Origin: Lucinisca nassula
Taxonomy: Eukaryota; Mollusca; Bivalvia; Lucinida; Lucinidae
NCBI GenBank assembly: GCA_963580285.1
Contig: OY757014.1
Span: 102,984,072 to 103,048,071, forward strand
Direction of reading: 5' to 3'
DNA: 64,000 nucleotides
Shown: positions 54,403 through 63,968 of the stretch, in pieces
How positions within the stretch are numbered: the first letter of the stretch is position 1
Layout: each line of letters begins with the position of its first letter
Position numbers and translations under genes: made by a program
Notes under the pieces: model-generated
Database searches by the model: none
What the model was told of the DNA's origin: nothing
The model's input: the letters and a program-made list of their open reading frames with translations, nothing else

Positions 54403-54705
54403 ATGACAAGGTGGAAAACAGACTTTTTTCAGCATTCAAGGTATCGTAACTGTATGATTAATAGGTCGACCTAGCCAGTCTTCGAACTCATCCAGGTTTT
54501 TTATTCCCAGTCAACGTATATGTAACTGTCAGGGAGATCCAATCAAAACTGAAGTTCTTTTCCTGCTGACAAGTTCGAAATAAGCATTTTCAGCAAACAT
54601 GAGGACATAATCTTGGACTAAAAGGCCAACCTTGCCAGTGTTCGAACTTATCCGAGCGTTTATTCCCAGTTCCAGTTTAGTATAAGTTTCAAGAAGATAT
54701 TTTTG

Positions 54706-54932
54706 TTAGTTTGATTTGAGGTTTAACGTCCCCGTCAACACTGTATAGGCCATTTTTGAGACGTCGCTTCCAATTTTGTGGGACTTTTACCCGACATTAA
54801 GATTAAATTATACCTCAAGCCCTGTCGCCCAATGAAACAAATATGGTTTATAAGCACGGTCTTGCACCTCTTTGCCTGGGCAGGCTTAGATCCTCTAAGC
54901 TGTTTACCAGTGTTCGTGTGCGGTCTGAACCT
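54706..54932 (-). mobile_element. SINE-V copy, head truncated by MITE-E
   Basis: Tail at the left (TTTGATTTGAGGTTTAACG), ends at GTTCGTGTGCGGTC where the MITE-E copy starts. Confidence 0.8.
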
Positions 54933-54936
54933 TTTG

Positions 54937-55003
54937 CAAACAGCGGATGCTCTGATCAGACGCCGCGTTCTGCGGCGTCTGATCTGTGCCTGCACTGCTT
55001 GCC
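54937..55003. mobile_element. MITE-E copy, CGCCGCG variant
   Basis: TTGCAAACAGCGGATGCTC, AGACGCCGCGTTCTGCGGCG, GCCTGCACTGCTTGCC. Confidence 0.75.
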
Positions 55004-55221
55004 AAGGTACCCCTTTAGGAGTTTCTGGTACTGAATGGGTTACACAATACTCTGATCTCACAATTATAGGAATAGCGCGGACATAAAAACCGTAATCAGC
55101 GATAGTCACGTGGACATCAGCAACTAAAAGCTACTGCGCCTAGTAACTTTGGGTCGATTGACAAACAATCGACATAAAAAGGGCGGGAATAATTTTCCCC
55201 ATTAAAAACGCCGGCAATATG

Positions 55222-55561
55222 CCGGATCAGAATGGGGTCTACAGGGGCATGCATTATTTTGCTTATTTCTGCTCCAAGATAAAGGTAGTGGCTACTCGTT
55301 AGAACCACCTCAATGAGGCGGTTCTAACGAGCACCCACAACCTATGTTTGGAGTATAAATAAGAAAAATATCGTAAATTTTCATCGGAAAAGTAGCCATT
55401 TCGGAGAAATGAAAGAATGCCTCAATGAGGCGGTTCTAACGAGCACCCACAGCCTATGTTTGGAGTATAGATAAGAAAAATGTCATAATTTTTCATCGGA
55501 AAAGTAGCCATTTCGGAGAAATGAAAGAATGCACTATGATACACGGGTGTGTTAGCGTAAT
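55222..55561 (+). mobile_element. MITE-B copy with tandemly duplicated right half
   Basis: Left part GGGGTCTACAGGGGCATGC; core GTTAGAACCACCTCAATGAG / GGCGGTTCTAACGAGCAC. From 55309 and again from 55420 the word CCTCAATGAGGCGGTTCTAA starts an identical 111-bp unit. Right end GGGTGTGTTAGCGTAATT. Confidence 0.85.
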
Positions 55562-55574
55562 TTTAAGAAATGAA

Positions 55575-55712
55575 ATTTATTTTTCTGCAGTTCATGGAAG
55601 TATGAACGCAGTGGGTCGCGTGCAAAATAAATGAGCCCCGAAGGGGTTCATGTAAACTTTGCTAGCGACCCACTGTCGTTCATACTTTCATGAAAAGCAG
55701 AAAAATTAAGTT
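55575..55712. mobile_element. Foldback element
   Basis: TTTATTTTTCTGCAG, TCATGGAAGTATGAACG, CAGTGGGTCGCG and inverses; a half-copy (ACTTTTCATGTAAGTATGAA) is at 56990-57040 and GTTCATGGAAGTATGAACGC is at 55911. Confidence 0.7.
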
Positions 55713-55989
55713 TATTTTTTATATTTACATTATTTGTCCCTCATCACTGGGCGAAAAAATGATTGTAGGGCAAACTTTTAAAGCTGAAAAACATTTACAC
55801 GCTGTTTTTCTACAATGAGCGGAGCAGCGTTGACGTCATCAACGCTCGTTGAGAACAATGGTTTAGAATGAGGTCACTTAACGTCACTGAAAATCATGTG
55901 ATTGGATGCGTTCATGGAAGTATGAACGCAACTGTTTTCTATAGGTTTACATTAGACTTTACACTGGAAATGTAAATATTATCATATGA

Positions 55990-56270
55990 CGTCGTCGATA
56001 AGCAGTGAATAACGTCGTGTAATAAAACTCGTATGACCACGCGTGTAATAACACTTTGGCGGGATTAAGTGACGTCATGACGACGTCCATGTCAACCATG
56101 CATTTTTGTGGTAATATTGTCAAATTTAAAGGTGATAAATGGTCATATGATAAGCAGAATCTTACACTCCTGGTCATATATATATGAAATTTATGAAACT
56201 CGCCAAAGGCTCGTTTTATAAATTTCATATGAAATTACCACTCGTGTAAAATCCTCTACATGTACCGCTT
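55990..56270. mobile_element. Foldback-rich block
   Basis: ATGAAATTTATGAAACTCGC / CGTTTTATAAATTTCAT at 56184-56232, framed by CTTACACTCCTGGTCAT and ACCACTCGTGTAAAA, plus GTGACGTCATGACGACGTC at 56069. Probably one or two decayed MITEs. Confidence 0.5.
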
Positions 56271-56317
56271 TAGTGAAAATCTGACGATCAGGAGCATTAA
56301 CTCTGTTGACTAGCCAC

Positions 56318-56616
56318 GGTCCCCGTCCATTGGGGCTTGGAGAAATAGGTGAGCTGCATGATGTTTTCACGCAGGGCTGAAACCGACCGCACACAAGTAC
56401 TGGTAAGCCGCTTAGAGGATCTAAGCCTGTCCAGGCAAAACGGGGCGAGTCGGACCGCCCTTGCTTATAAATCCTATTGGTTTCATTGGGCGACAGGGCT
56501 TGAGATGTCATTTCATCTCCATGTCGGGTAAAAAAAGTCCCACAAAATTGGAAGCAACGTCTCCAAAATGACCTTTACAGTGTTGACGGGGACGTTAAAC
56601 CTCTAATCAAACAAAC
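56318..56616 (+). mobile_element. SINE-V copy
   Basis: Head GGTCCCCGTCCATTGGGGCT, tail GGGACGTTAAACCTCTAATC + (AAAC)n. Confidence 0.85.
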
Positions 56617-57579
56617 ACTGTTGACTAGCCAGTCTATCCCAGTGTCAAAGGGTGTAATGATTGTGTTTAGTTGTTTACAACTTTAAACCGATTTTGGGGA
56701 GTTTTCAAGTGTCTGTAAAGTAATTCTTGCTGATCTTTATGGCTTTATTGGAGTTGGGTTTCTTTGATGCACTTGAGAAAATGTTGTAATTAATGCTAAT
56801 TGATAAGTACCAATCCATGTTTTGACAAAACTTGGTTTCGCAATTCTCTGACCAATTTAGATGTTGATCATCAGTAATAGTCATGGCTCTCTCTTAACGA
56901 TTTCATGTAATAAACACCTAAAATCGAATTCATGTGATGAGGAGCAAAGAATGTAAATACAAAAAAAAAACTTCATGTTTCTACTTTTCATGTAAGTATG
57001 AACTACAGTGGGTCGCGTGCAAAGTAAATAAACCCTGACAGAATGCAAAGAAATTAATATAAACAAACACAAAAGTCAAAATATAACGTCAAAATTTTCC
57101 ACATGAAAATACAAATACGTTTTTTTTTTTTTTTAATTGTTTTTGTTTTCCAGTTCAAGGTACAAATCACCAAAAATGCAGGGACCAAAATGCAAAGTAC
57201 TTTTTAGGAGACTTATATAACATTTAACCAGTCCTTCCGAAAGTGTCATTAGGTGTGTACCAGAATATTCGCACGTAAAATGGTGTCATTTTGTTTGACC
57301 GAAAGCCAGCAAAGACTGTCGGCTCAACGTTGACCCGCTGTTCTGTGCTGGCCTGGTATGCTCTTTTAATAACTAGATGTTTATTTTAATGTTAAACTGT
57401 TGTTTGAAACTATTTCATAGCATGCGAGACGTTTGGCTCATACCTATGAAAGGTAGAGAAACAGCTTAGAAAATAGAGAAAAAAAAACGGATAGTTTTCC
57501 CTATGGCCTTAAGGAAAACACTTATAGGAAATGGCCTTTTTTCTGAAGGAAATTTGCTGACTTTCTTTCTTATTTATGC

Positions 57580-57931
57580 TCGAAATATACATTTGTATTT
57601 ACTAGTAAGAACCCCTCATTGAGATGGTTCTCACTATTACCTACAACATCGGGGCTTGAAGAAATAGAAAGGGTGCATGATGCTTCCACGCAGAGCTGAA
57701 ACCGACACGCACACAACTACTGGTAAACCGCTTAGAGGATCCAAGCCTGCCCAGGCAAATTGGTCCGAGTCGGATCGTCCATGCTTATAAACTATATTGG
57801 TTTCATTGGGCAACAGGGCTTGAGATGTCATTTCATCTCAATGTCGGGTAAATGTCCCACAAAATTGGAAGCAACGTCTCCAAAATTACCTGTTGACGGG
57901 GACGTTAAACCTCAAATCAAACAAAGCAAAC
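57580..57931 (+). mobile_element. SINE-V copy next to a decayed MITE core
   Basis: SINE-V runs 57646-57931 (CATCGGGGCTTGAAGAAAT to CCTCAAATCAAACAAAGC). Directly left, TTACTAGTAAGAACCCCTCA / GAGATGGTTCTCACTATTAC is a decayed MITE-A/B core. Confidence 0.75.
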
Positions 57932-57964
57932 GATTACAAACAAAGGGGACCCGCAGCTTCACGT

Positions 57965-58279
57965 TAACAACTCCGTGCAATGAACACCCCCACTAAACCC
58001 CAATTTATATAGAGAAAACTGGTTTTACGGGAGTATACATTATTTATCTTATTTCTGCTCCAAGATATAGGGTGTGGGTACTCGTTAGAACCGCCTCATT
58101 GAGGAGGTTCTAACTAGCACCCACAACCTATGTTAGAACCGCCTCATTGAGGCGGTTCTAACGAGCACCCACAACCTATGCTTGCAGTAAAAATAACAAA
58201 AACATCACGGATTTTTATCAGAAAAGTAGCCATTTTGGAGATGTGGAAAAATGCACTGTATCACACGGGTGTGTTATCG
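57965..58279 (+). mobile_element. MITE-B copy with duplicated core half
   Basis: Left end TTAACAACTCCGTGCAATG. The word TTAGAACCGCCTCATTGAGG occurs at 58088 and 58133, the second time with GCACCCACAACCTATG repeated. Right end GGGTGTGTTATCGTATG. Confidence 0.8.
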
Positions 58280-58396
58280 TATGGGGAGAGATCCTTTGGG
58301 AAGAAATAGAAACGGTCCAGAATAGGCATCTAGGTTACAAGTCTGTGTAATGGGGACCCCAGTAAACCCCACATTATATGGAGAAAACTGGGGTTT

Positions 58397-58795
58397 CCAA
58401 GGCGGTTCTTCTGTCGCGGTTTATTTTTGTTATGGTTTGTCTTTGAGTGTGTGTATCGCTCATATTATTTTGTTTTGGATAGCCAATTGGCCATTTTGTG
58501 GGACGGTAACTGTCCTTTTTGCTTTCCGCTATTGATGTTCCCATTCGGTTTTAGTTGTTTCATGTTTGTGTTTCTTTCTCTTTGGTGTCTCTGATGGGAG
58601 CTGTGGGTTAATTAGGGCCCCGCACTGAAAGTGTGGGTGCCCTATAGTAATCACTCTGTCCCTCCGTCTGTCCGTCCGTCCGTCTGTCCGTCCGTCTGTC
58701 CGTTTTTATCCTCTGATAGCGCTGCCGGGGCCCTAGTCAGTTTCACTGACAGCTCTAGTTGTATCTATTCCTGATCGTTGCCTTCAATTCTATTT
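58397..58795 (+). mobile_element. Repeat Q inserted in MITE-B
   Basis: Complement of 4655-4909: GGTTCTTCTGTCGCGG, GTCTTTGAGTGTGTGTATCG, AGCCAATTGGCCATTTTGTG, CCTTTGG-type TCTCTTTGGTGTCTCTGATG and GTTGCCTTCAATTCTAT. Confidence 0.75.
58613..58759 (+). mobile_element. Helentron-like element, 147 bp, TAGGGCCCCG family
   Basis: 5' TAGGGCCCCGCACTGAAAG with hairpin (CACTGAAAGTG), then GTCCGTCCGTCCG tract. 3' inverse CGGGGCCCTA, hairpin GTCAGTTTCACTGAC and CTCTAGT. The flanks GTTAAT and TGTATC rejoin to the uninterrupted order found in both other Q copies (4655, 40066), showing insertion between two T residues. Confidence 0.8.
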
Positions 58796-59026
58796 TACAG
58801 GGGTGTTTATTATTTTTTATTTTTGCTCCAAGACAAAGCTTGAGGTGTGGTTCTAACGAGCACCCACAACCTATGTTTGCAGTATAAATAAGAAAAAAGG
58901 ACAGATTTTCGTCAGAAAAGGAACCATTTTGGAGATATGTCCCACGGGTGTGTTATCATAAATGGGCAGCTAGAAATGTAACTAGTAACTGGCCTGTGTC
59001 TTCCCTAGTTACTCATAAAACTACGC

Positions 59027-59290
59027 CGGCCTCGGTAGCTCAGTCGGATGCGCGTCTGAATGGTGATCGGGAGGATGCGTGTTCAATACCTGCTGGGGTC
59101 GGCAACATTATTCATGGAGATTGATCTTGAAATCTTTTCTACGGTCATTTTCTCCCTTCCGCTGATTCACGAAGGGGTTGTCAGTTTCTGGCGGAAGAAT
59201 GTGCGCTGAACTGGTTAAGCCTGCCCAGGGAAAGTGATGATAGGTAAACTGACCGGCTCAAAAATGACCTAAATAGTGTTGACTTGGCCG
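59027..59290 (+). mobile_element. SINE-d copy 2
   Basis: CCTCGGTAGCTCAGTCGGAT, B-box-like GTGTTCAATACC, body CAGTTTCTGGCGGAAGAATG, 3' GTGTTGACTTGGCCGTTAAA. The head is closer to a tRNA than in the copy at 22526. Confidence 0.85.
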
Positions 59291-59626
59291 TTAAACTCCT
59301 ATACAAATAAAACTGATAAAAAACTTTAGATGGGAGTCTCGCGAGAATAGGAGAGAACTCTTTTACAAAGGCCTATAGGGTGATACCAGCATTCCTTTCA
59401 CGATCAGGATCTGCAGAAAGAATTTCAGATCCCCACTGCAAGAACTGATATTTGACAAGGGATCCTTCTTCCTTCAGACAATTAGAGATCGGAATGCCTT
59501 CCAGATTCGGCAATTTCTTTCGCTGAAGATGTTAAGGACAAAGTAGTTTGGCGAGAGCCCGTCTCATAGGTCAATAGGTCATGGTGAACGAATGTCACCA
59601 GTATAACATTTCTGACTTTGATGTTC

Positions 59627-59906
59627 ATCATGCTGGCAAGTCCGTGTAATGAACACCCCTCTAAACCCCACGTTATGTAGAGAAAACTTTGGTTTACGGC
59701 GCTACACATTATTATGCTTATTTTTGCTTCAGAATATAGGTTGTGGGTACTCGTTAGAACCGCCTGAATGAGGCGGTTCTAACGAGCACCCATAACCTAT
59801 GTCTTGGAACAGAAATAAGACAAATATAACAATTTTTATTCAGAAAAGTAGACATTTTGGAGATATGAAAGATTGCACTATGCCACACAGGTGTGTTATT
59901 GTAATG
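59627..59906 (+). mobile_element. MITE-B copy
   Basis: Left end CATCATGCTGGCAAGTCCG, right end GGTGTGTTATTGTAATG; core GTTAGAACCGCCTGAATGAG with perfect inverse. Confidence 0.85.
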
Positions 59907-60196
59907 ATATTTGTGAGTACATATAAGAGAAATAATCACTACCCGTGTAAACGCCACTTTTTACCTGTATGAAGCGGGGTATATGAAGATATTCCTTGCA
60001 CGGACTTATTGATGCGGCGTATGATAGAATAAATTGGGTGATATCAATGCGCGTTTCAAGTAGTTCTTATCAATTGAGCCATCACGCGCGAAAACGACAC
60101 CTAGCCCAGGCTCGACCGAGCATGCGCAGGTAATTTAAAGAGGCTAAATTCGTTGTTTTCTTGCATTAATCTATTTCAGGATCTCCACTTCATTTT

Positions 60197-60263
60197 TGAG
60201 AGCAGCAAAAGCTCAGACGAGACTGCGCTTGCGCAGTCTCGTCTGAGCTTTTGCAGCTCGCCT
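60197..60263. repeat. 30-bp-arm perfect hairpin
   Basis: GCAAAAGCTCAGACGAGACT followed by GCGCTTGCGC and the exact inverse. The design (GAGCAGC ... GCTGCTC-like outer, GCGC centre, ATAGGCGATAAG-like CTATGATAAAAG after it) resembles the MITE-H centre. Confidence 0.8.
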
Positions 60264-60725
60264 ATGATAAAAGTATCCTTTTGTTATGAGCTGGCCCAAT
60301 TGTAGAATATACAAGTGTTTATGACTAACGTGAGCCCTTGAAAATTTGCGGATATCACTCAAAGTCCTCTTCCTATGCTCTTACAAACAAACAAAAATCT
60401 AAGAAAATCTTGGCGGAAGTTTTGAGTTCGAAAGCTTAGATGTACACATATTTTTCCATTTATTGAGAGAAACTGGGTCATTTTTGTGTTTTAAAAAACA
60501 ACTTCAAATCAGACGTGGACTTCGAAACGCGCTAAGTGGTATATTAGTCTAACATGACATTTTATTTCAGTTTTAATATGTATTATTATTATAGCTGTGA
60601 GAAAATTAAAATGCCAAAACTATGTATTCTTTCTGCATAGCATGAATCTTTTGAAATTTGCAGGAGACAAATATATTAAAAGAATTGTGACGTTCACGTA
60701 TTAATCCACTAAAATAAACGTTAAT
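60264..60725 (+). promoter_or_regulatory. Upstream region of the CABIT-domain gene
   Basis: AT-rich sequence without repeats. TTTTGAAATTTGCAG ending at 60663 looks like a splice acceptor, so a 5' UTR intron is possible and the promoter may lie further left. A CRE-like TGACGTTCACG lies at 60688. No TATA box could be assigned. Confidence 0.35.
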
Positions 60726-61023
60726 ATGGATCGATTTGACATTGAGGACCTTCAAATTTCAGCTGAACAACCGACACTCGAGTTTGAAGCAGGCTCGTTC
60801 ACGTTGACAGAGATACTGGAATCATACCTGCTACCGATGGTCGTGCAATTGGACTCAGAGAAACATTCCCTGCCGTTCTCGGAGTTCAACTTTGATCTCT
60901 CACAACCTCTGCTACTGTACAAGAAACGTAACATTCAGAAGGTGCCCGCTATATCTGTCACCATATCCGGGGACCAGTACGTCGATGTCGGGGAATCACT
61001 TCTCATTCCCGAAGATTATAAAG
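60726..61023 (+). CDS. CABIT-domain protein (THEMIS/GAREM-like), first coding exon
   Basis: Starts at ATG 60726 in a good context (A at -3, G at +4). It encodes about 99 residues: MDRFDIEDLQ..., FTLTEILESYLLPMVVQLD, LPFSEFNFDLSQPLLLYK and VGESLLIPEDYKG. The order YxLPxxxxLD, LLL...K, VGxxLxIPxxYxG is that of the N-terminal half of a CABIT module, known from THEMIS, GAREM and insect Serrano, which are scaffolds in receptor-kinase signalling. Donor AAAG/GTAGGT at 61023/61024 is near-consensus, phase 1, splitting the conserved glycine codon. The open frame runs on to 61079 in the intron and should not be used. The second half of the domain must be in later exons, not seen before 64000. Confidence 0.7.
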
Positions 61024-61211
61024 GTAGGTTAGATGAGGCGAAGGTGATGTGTACCTTGCGTCACTGGGCGTCCAACTGACGCTTGATTACAGTTGGGAAA
61101 GGCTTGCTGTTCTTGTCGCATGAATATAAGAATCTTATATGGGTGTGAGGGGAGGATGGAAAAATCCGTCCCGAGGGTCACTGTCCGGCATAACGAGGCT
61201 TGAGTATGTTA

Positions 61212-61385
61212 GAATCGAAATAGATCAGCTCTAGTGTGTGAATTGTTGAGTAATAAACATCGTTTGTCGGCCGGCTGTAAGTAGACTAATCACTCGCGCT
61301 AAGCGCTCTTGATTTTTTTCTACCGTGACCCCCAAACTGTGTTTTATTACTCAGCAACTCACTGCTAGAGCTGATCTATTTCTTA
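61212..61385. mobile_element. Foldback element in the CABIT gene intron
   Basis: GAAATAGATCAGCTCTAGTG, GTTGAGTAATAAACA and inverses TGTTTTATTACTCAGCAAC, TAGAGCTGATCTATTTC; arms of about 60 bp. Confidence 0.75.
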
Positions 61386-61464
61386 ATTATCTACGCCTGT
61401 GTCGACAACGTTGCATCGCGCAACGTAGCGTAAACAAATGAAGGCATATCTTGTAAGTTGTAAG

Positions 61465-61575
61465 TCAACAGTTCAAAATCATGTTCAAACAACACGTAAA
61501 AATGTCATGTTTTGAACATAGGATTCTGTTGTTTGAACACGACTTCTTGTCCATTCAAGAATAGCTTCGAACAGA
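61465..61575. repeat. Foldback repeat shared with 6840-6950
   Basis: AGTTCAAAATCATGTTCAAA, CATGTTTTGAACATAGG and GTTTGAACACGACTTCTTG; better preserved than the copy near OMA1. Confidence 0.6.
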
Positions 61576-61592
61576 TATATTCATAGATAATA

Positions 61593-61829
61593 TGAGCCCC
61601 GCCAAGCGAATTTGTGTCTTCGAGCATTCCGTCATGACAAATTTTAACTGCGCATGCCCAGCCATTCAGAGGGACCAGGGATATGGCTTTCTGTCTGAAG
61701 GTTCCTCTTGATTCAGTGCTTGTATGAGCGAGCAGCGAAGGTTCTTGCGAGACTGCGCGGCGCAGGCTCGCCTGAACCTTCGCTGCTCGCATAGGCGATA
61801 AGTACCAAAATCGCTTGACGGGGCCCATA
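61593..61829. mobile_element. MITE-H copy 2
   Basis: Ends TGAGCCCCGCCAAGCGAA and ATCGCTTGACGGGGCCCA. Almost identical to 49991-50228, so transposition was recent. Flanked by ATA/TAT. Confidence 0.85.
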
Positions 61830-61872
61830 TGCAAAAATGGCATCTAGAATCTTTTGGAAAACCATATCGTGC

Positions 61873-62134
61873 CATTACTATATCGCATCCGTGTGAAATA
61901 ATGCATTCTTTCATGTCTCAAAAATGGTTGCTTTGTGATATTTCCAAACATAGGTTGTGGGTGCTCGTTAGAACCGCCTCATTGAGGCGGTTCTACTGAA
62001 CGAGTACCCACAGCCTATGTCTAGGAGCAGACATAAGCCAAATATTGTACACACCCGTAAACCCCAGTTTTCTCTATTAAAAGGAGGGTTTTGAGGGGGG
62101 GGGGTGTTCATTTCACGGACTTGTTCACGTGATG
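61873..62134 (-). mobile_element. MITE-B copy
   Basis: Left end CATTACTATATCGCATCCG, right end ACTTGTTCACGTGATG; core GTTAGAACCGCCTCATTGAG with ACTGA inserted in the right arm. Confidence 0.8.
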
Positions 62135-62221
62135 CGAAAACTTCCAGTAATGTACGTAGCATAGTACATGTACGTAGTTTGATGACATCTCTATGGCACG
62201 CCGGTCCTAATATTAGCCGCG

Positions 62222-62500
62222 TTGTGTGTGTGTATGTGTGTGTGTGTGAATTCGGGTTTAACGTCGCTTTCAACAATTTTTCAGTCATATCACGACGGTG
62301 TCTGGTTGCGACAGGGAGCTCAATGCTCACTTTTATAGTGCTGCCTCACTGAAGTATCATGTCCCAGACACATTACATGATACCACACCCAGTCACATTA
62401 TCCTGACACTGGATCGACCAGTCCTAGCTCTACCCCGTAAATCTGAGTGCCAAACGAGGAGCAGCTAGTACCATTTTTAACGACTTTGGTATGTCGCGGA
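62222..62500 (-). mobile_element. SINE-e copy 2, head truncated
   Basis: (GT)n, then GAATTCGGGTTTAACGTCGC as at 20139; stops at TTTGGTATGTCGCGG, losing the tRNA-like head. Confidence 0.8.
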
Positions 62501-62697
62501 TCCGCGTTGTGTAAAAACTGTTTCATGGCGACTGTGAACAGCATTATATGTGCAGATAAGCCTGAGCTTGTGCGCTGTCTGATGAGCACCTTTGTTTTCG
62601 CTGGTTTGATGACGTCAGCCGTCTCCGCGGCGGTATCATATTTGTGAAAATCTGTTTCATGCCGATACCGAAAAGCAAACTTGCAGATCCGCGTGTA

Positions 62698-62938
62698 AAC
62701 TATACCGTCGAAAAACGAAAATTTTAAGATGAAAATAAGTTATATTTTTCTTATTTCTGCTCAAAATAATTATAGATTTTGAATACACGATAGAACCGCC
62801 TCATCGAGGCGGTACTAACGAGTACCCACAATCTATATTTTAGAGCAGAAATAAGAAAAATAATGTAAACCCCAGTTATACTGTATAAAAAGTGGGGTTC
62901 AAGGGGTTCCAACGTATATTGGCTTGTTTTCGTGATGA
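62698..62938 (-). mobile_element. MITE-A copy, left end lost
   Basis: CTATACCGTCGAAAAACG at the left, core GATAGAACCGCCTCATCGAG with inverse, right end GGCTTGTTTTCGTGATG. Confidence 0.8.
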
Positions 62939-63199
62939 ATTTGAAGACTCTTGCTAGCCTGTGTAGCTGAGCAGGCTGGTTTGTGTCTTTCCTGGTCAAA
63001 AATCCAGAAGACTGATTTTCTCACGACGAGGGTTAAGTAAAGTTAGGTCTTGTGGTACATGATATGGTACATGATATGTGTCGCATTTCAAGTCACCAGT
63101 TCAAGCGGTAAGTGACAAGGGTGTCCAGGAAACAGTCGCCTTGCTCCCTACTTACTAAGACTGGACACATTAGAATCGCATAAACTACATGTACCTGTT

Positions 63200-63321
63200 T
63201 TATTTATTTATTTATTTATTTTGCATAATTATTTATTTACATGTATTGGTTTGTTGATTGATTGACTGATCGATCGATCGATTGATTGATTGGTTGATTG
63301 ATTGATTGATTAATTTATTGG

Positions 63322-63390
<69 letters not shown>
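63200..63390 (+). repeat. (TTTA)n and (GATT)n microsatellites
   Basis: A short TTTA run (63200-63228) and a long GATT run with GATC and GGTT variants (63258-63390). The minus strand of the latter reads as a serine/asparagine/isoleucine/glutamine repeat and is not a gene. Confidence 0.95.
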
Positions 63391-63391
<1 letters not shown>

Positions 63392-63712
63392 TTGAACACG
63401 AGCACGACAAAACCTACGCCTTCTTGGCAAGCAAAGACACAGTAACGCCTGCAGATCCAGAGTTACTCTCTGTTTGGATTGCCTGTCTATGAGATGAGCG
63501 AATACTCTGAATAGGCTGCGATCAGTTCAAATTTAGGTATAGTCGCGTCCTAAGTCATTTTTATTCTATATGATTTTAACATATTTAATAAAAATCAAAT
63601 GTGCATGAGTTGAGTCGCAGGAAAACCCGTTTTATACATCCGAGGCCGAAGAAGGTTCATCTCACTGCGACTCTCGAAATTGTTGATCGCATGAGATAGG
63701 GTGCCCGCAAAA
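63391..63712. other. No recognisable gene or repeat except a flanking duplicate
   Basis: CATCCGAGGCC...GAAGGTTCATCTCA at 63638-63664 recurs at 63973-64000, just after the MITE-A at 63713. Otherwise nothing is recognised. Confidence 0.4.
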
Positions 63713-63968
63713 TATCACGCAAACACGCCTATATAATTTTGACCCCCCCCCCCCCTTGAACCCCACTTTTATACAGTAAAATCTCGGGCTTACAGGAGTA
63801 TACTTTATTTTTCTTATTTCCGCTCTATAATATAGATCGAGAGTACCCACAATCTATATTATTTTGAGCAGAAATAAGAAAAATATCACAATTTTTCATC
63901 TTAAAATTTTCGGTTTTTTTTCGGCGGTAAAATTTACAATGTATTTGTGTAGGCATGTTTACGTAATG
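63713..63968 (+). mobile_element. MITE-A copy, core hairpin deleted
   Basis: Ends ATCACGCAAACACGCC and GGCATGTTTACGTAATG. The central palindrome is reduced to ATAGATCGAGAGTACCCAC, showing that a copy can lose the core and keep its ends. Confidence 0.8.

Larger units (their letters stand above)
58337..58961 (+). mobile_element. MITE-B copy carrying a two-level nest
   Basis: Left part AAGTCTGTGTAATGGGGACC to AACTGGGGTTTCC. It resumes at about 58796 TTTACAGGGGTGTTTATTAT and ends ACGGGTGTGTTATCATAAATG. In between is repeat Q (58397-58795), itself holding a Helentron-like element at 58613. Confidence 0.75.

Noticed and set aside
59027..59100. tRNA gene
   Set aside because: Good A box but a decayed B box; it is the head of SINE-d with a second copy at 22526.
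61024..61079. Extension of the CABIT frame to the TGA at 61077
   Set aside because: A near-consensus donor at 61024 and loss of domain similarity indicate an intron.
63233..63430. Frame with a long NQSI-type repeat
   Set aside because: Translation of a GATT microsatellite.
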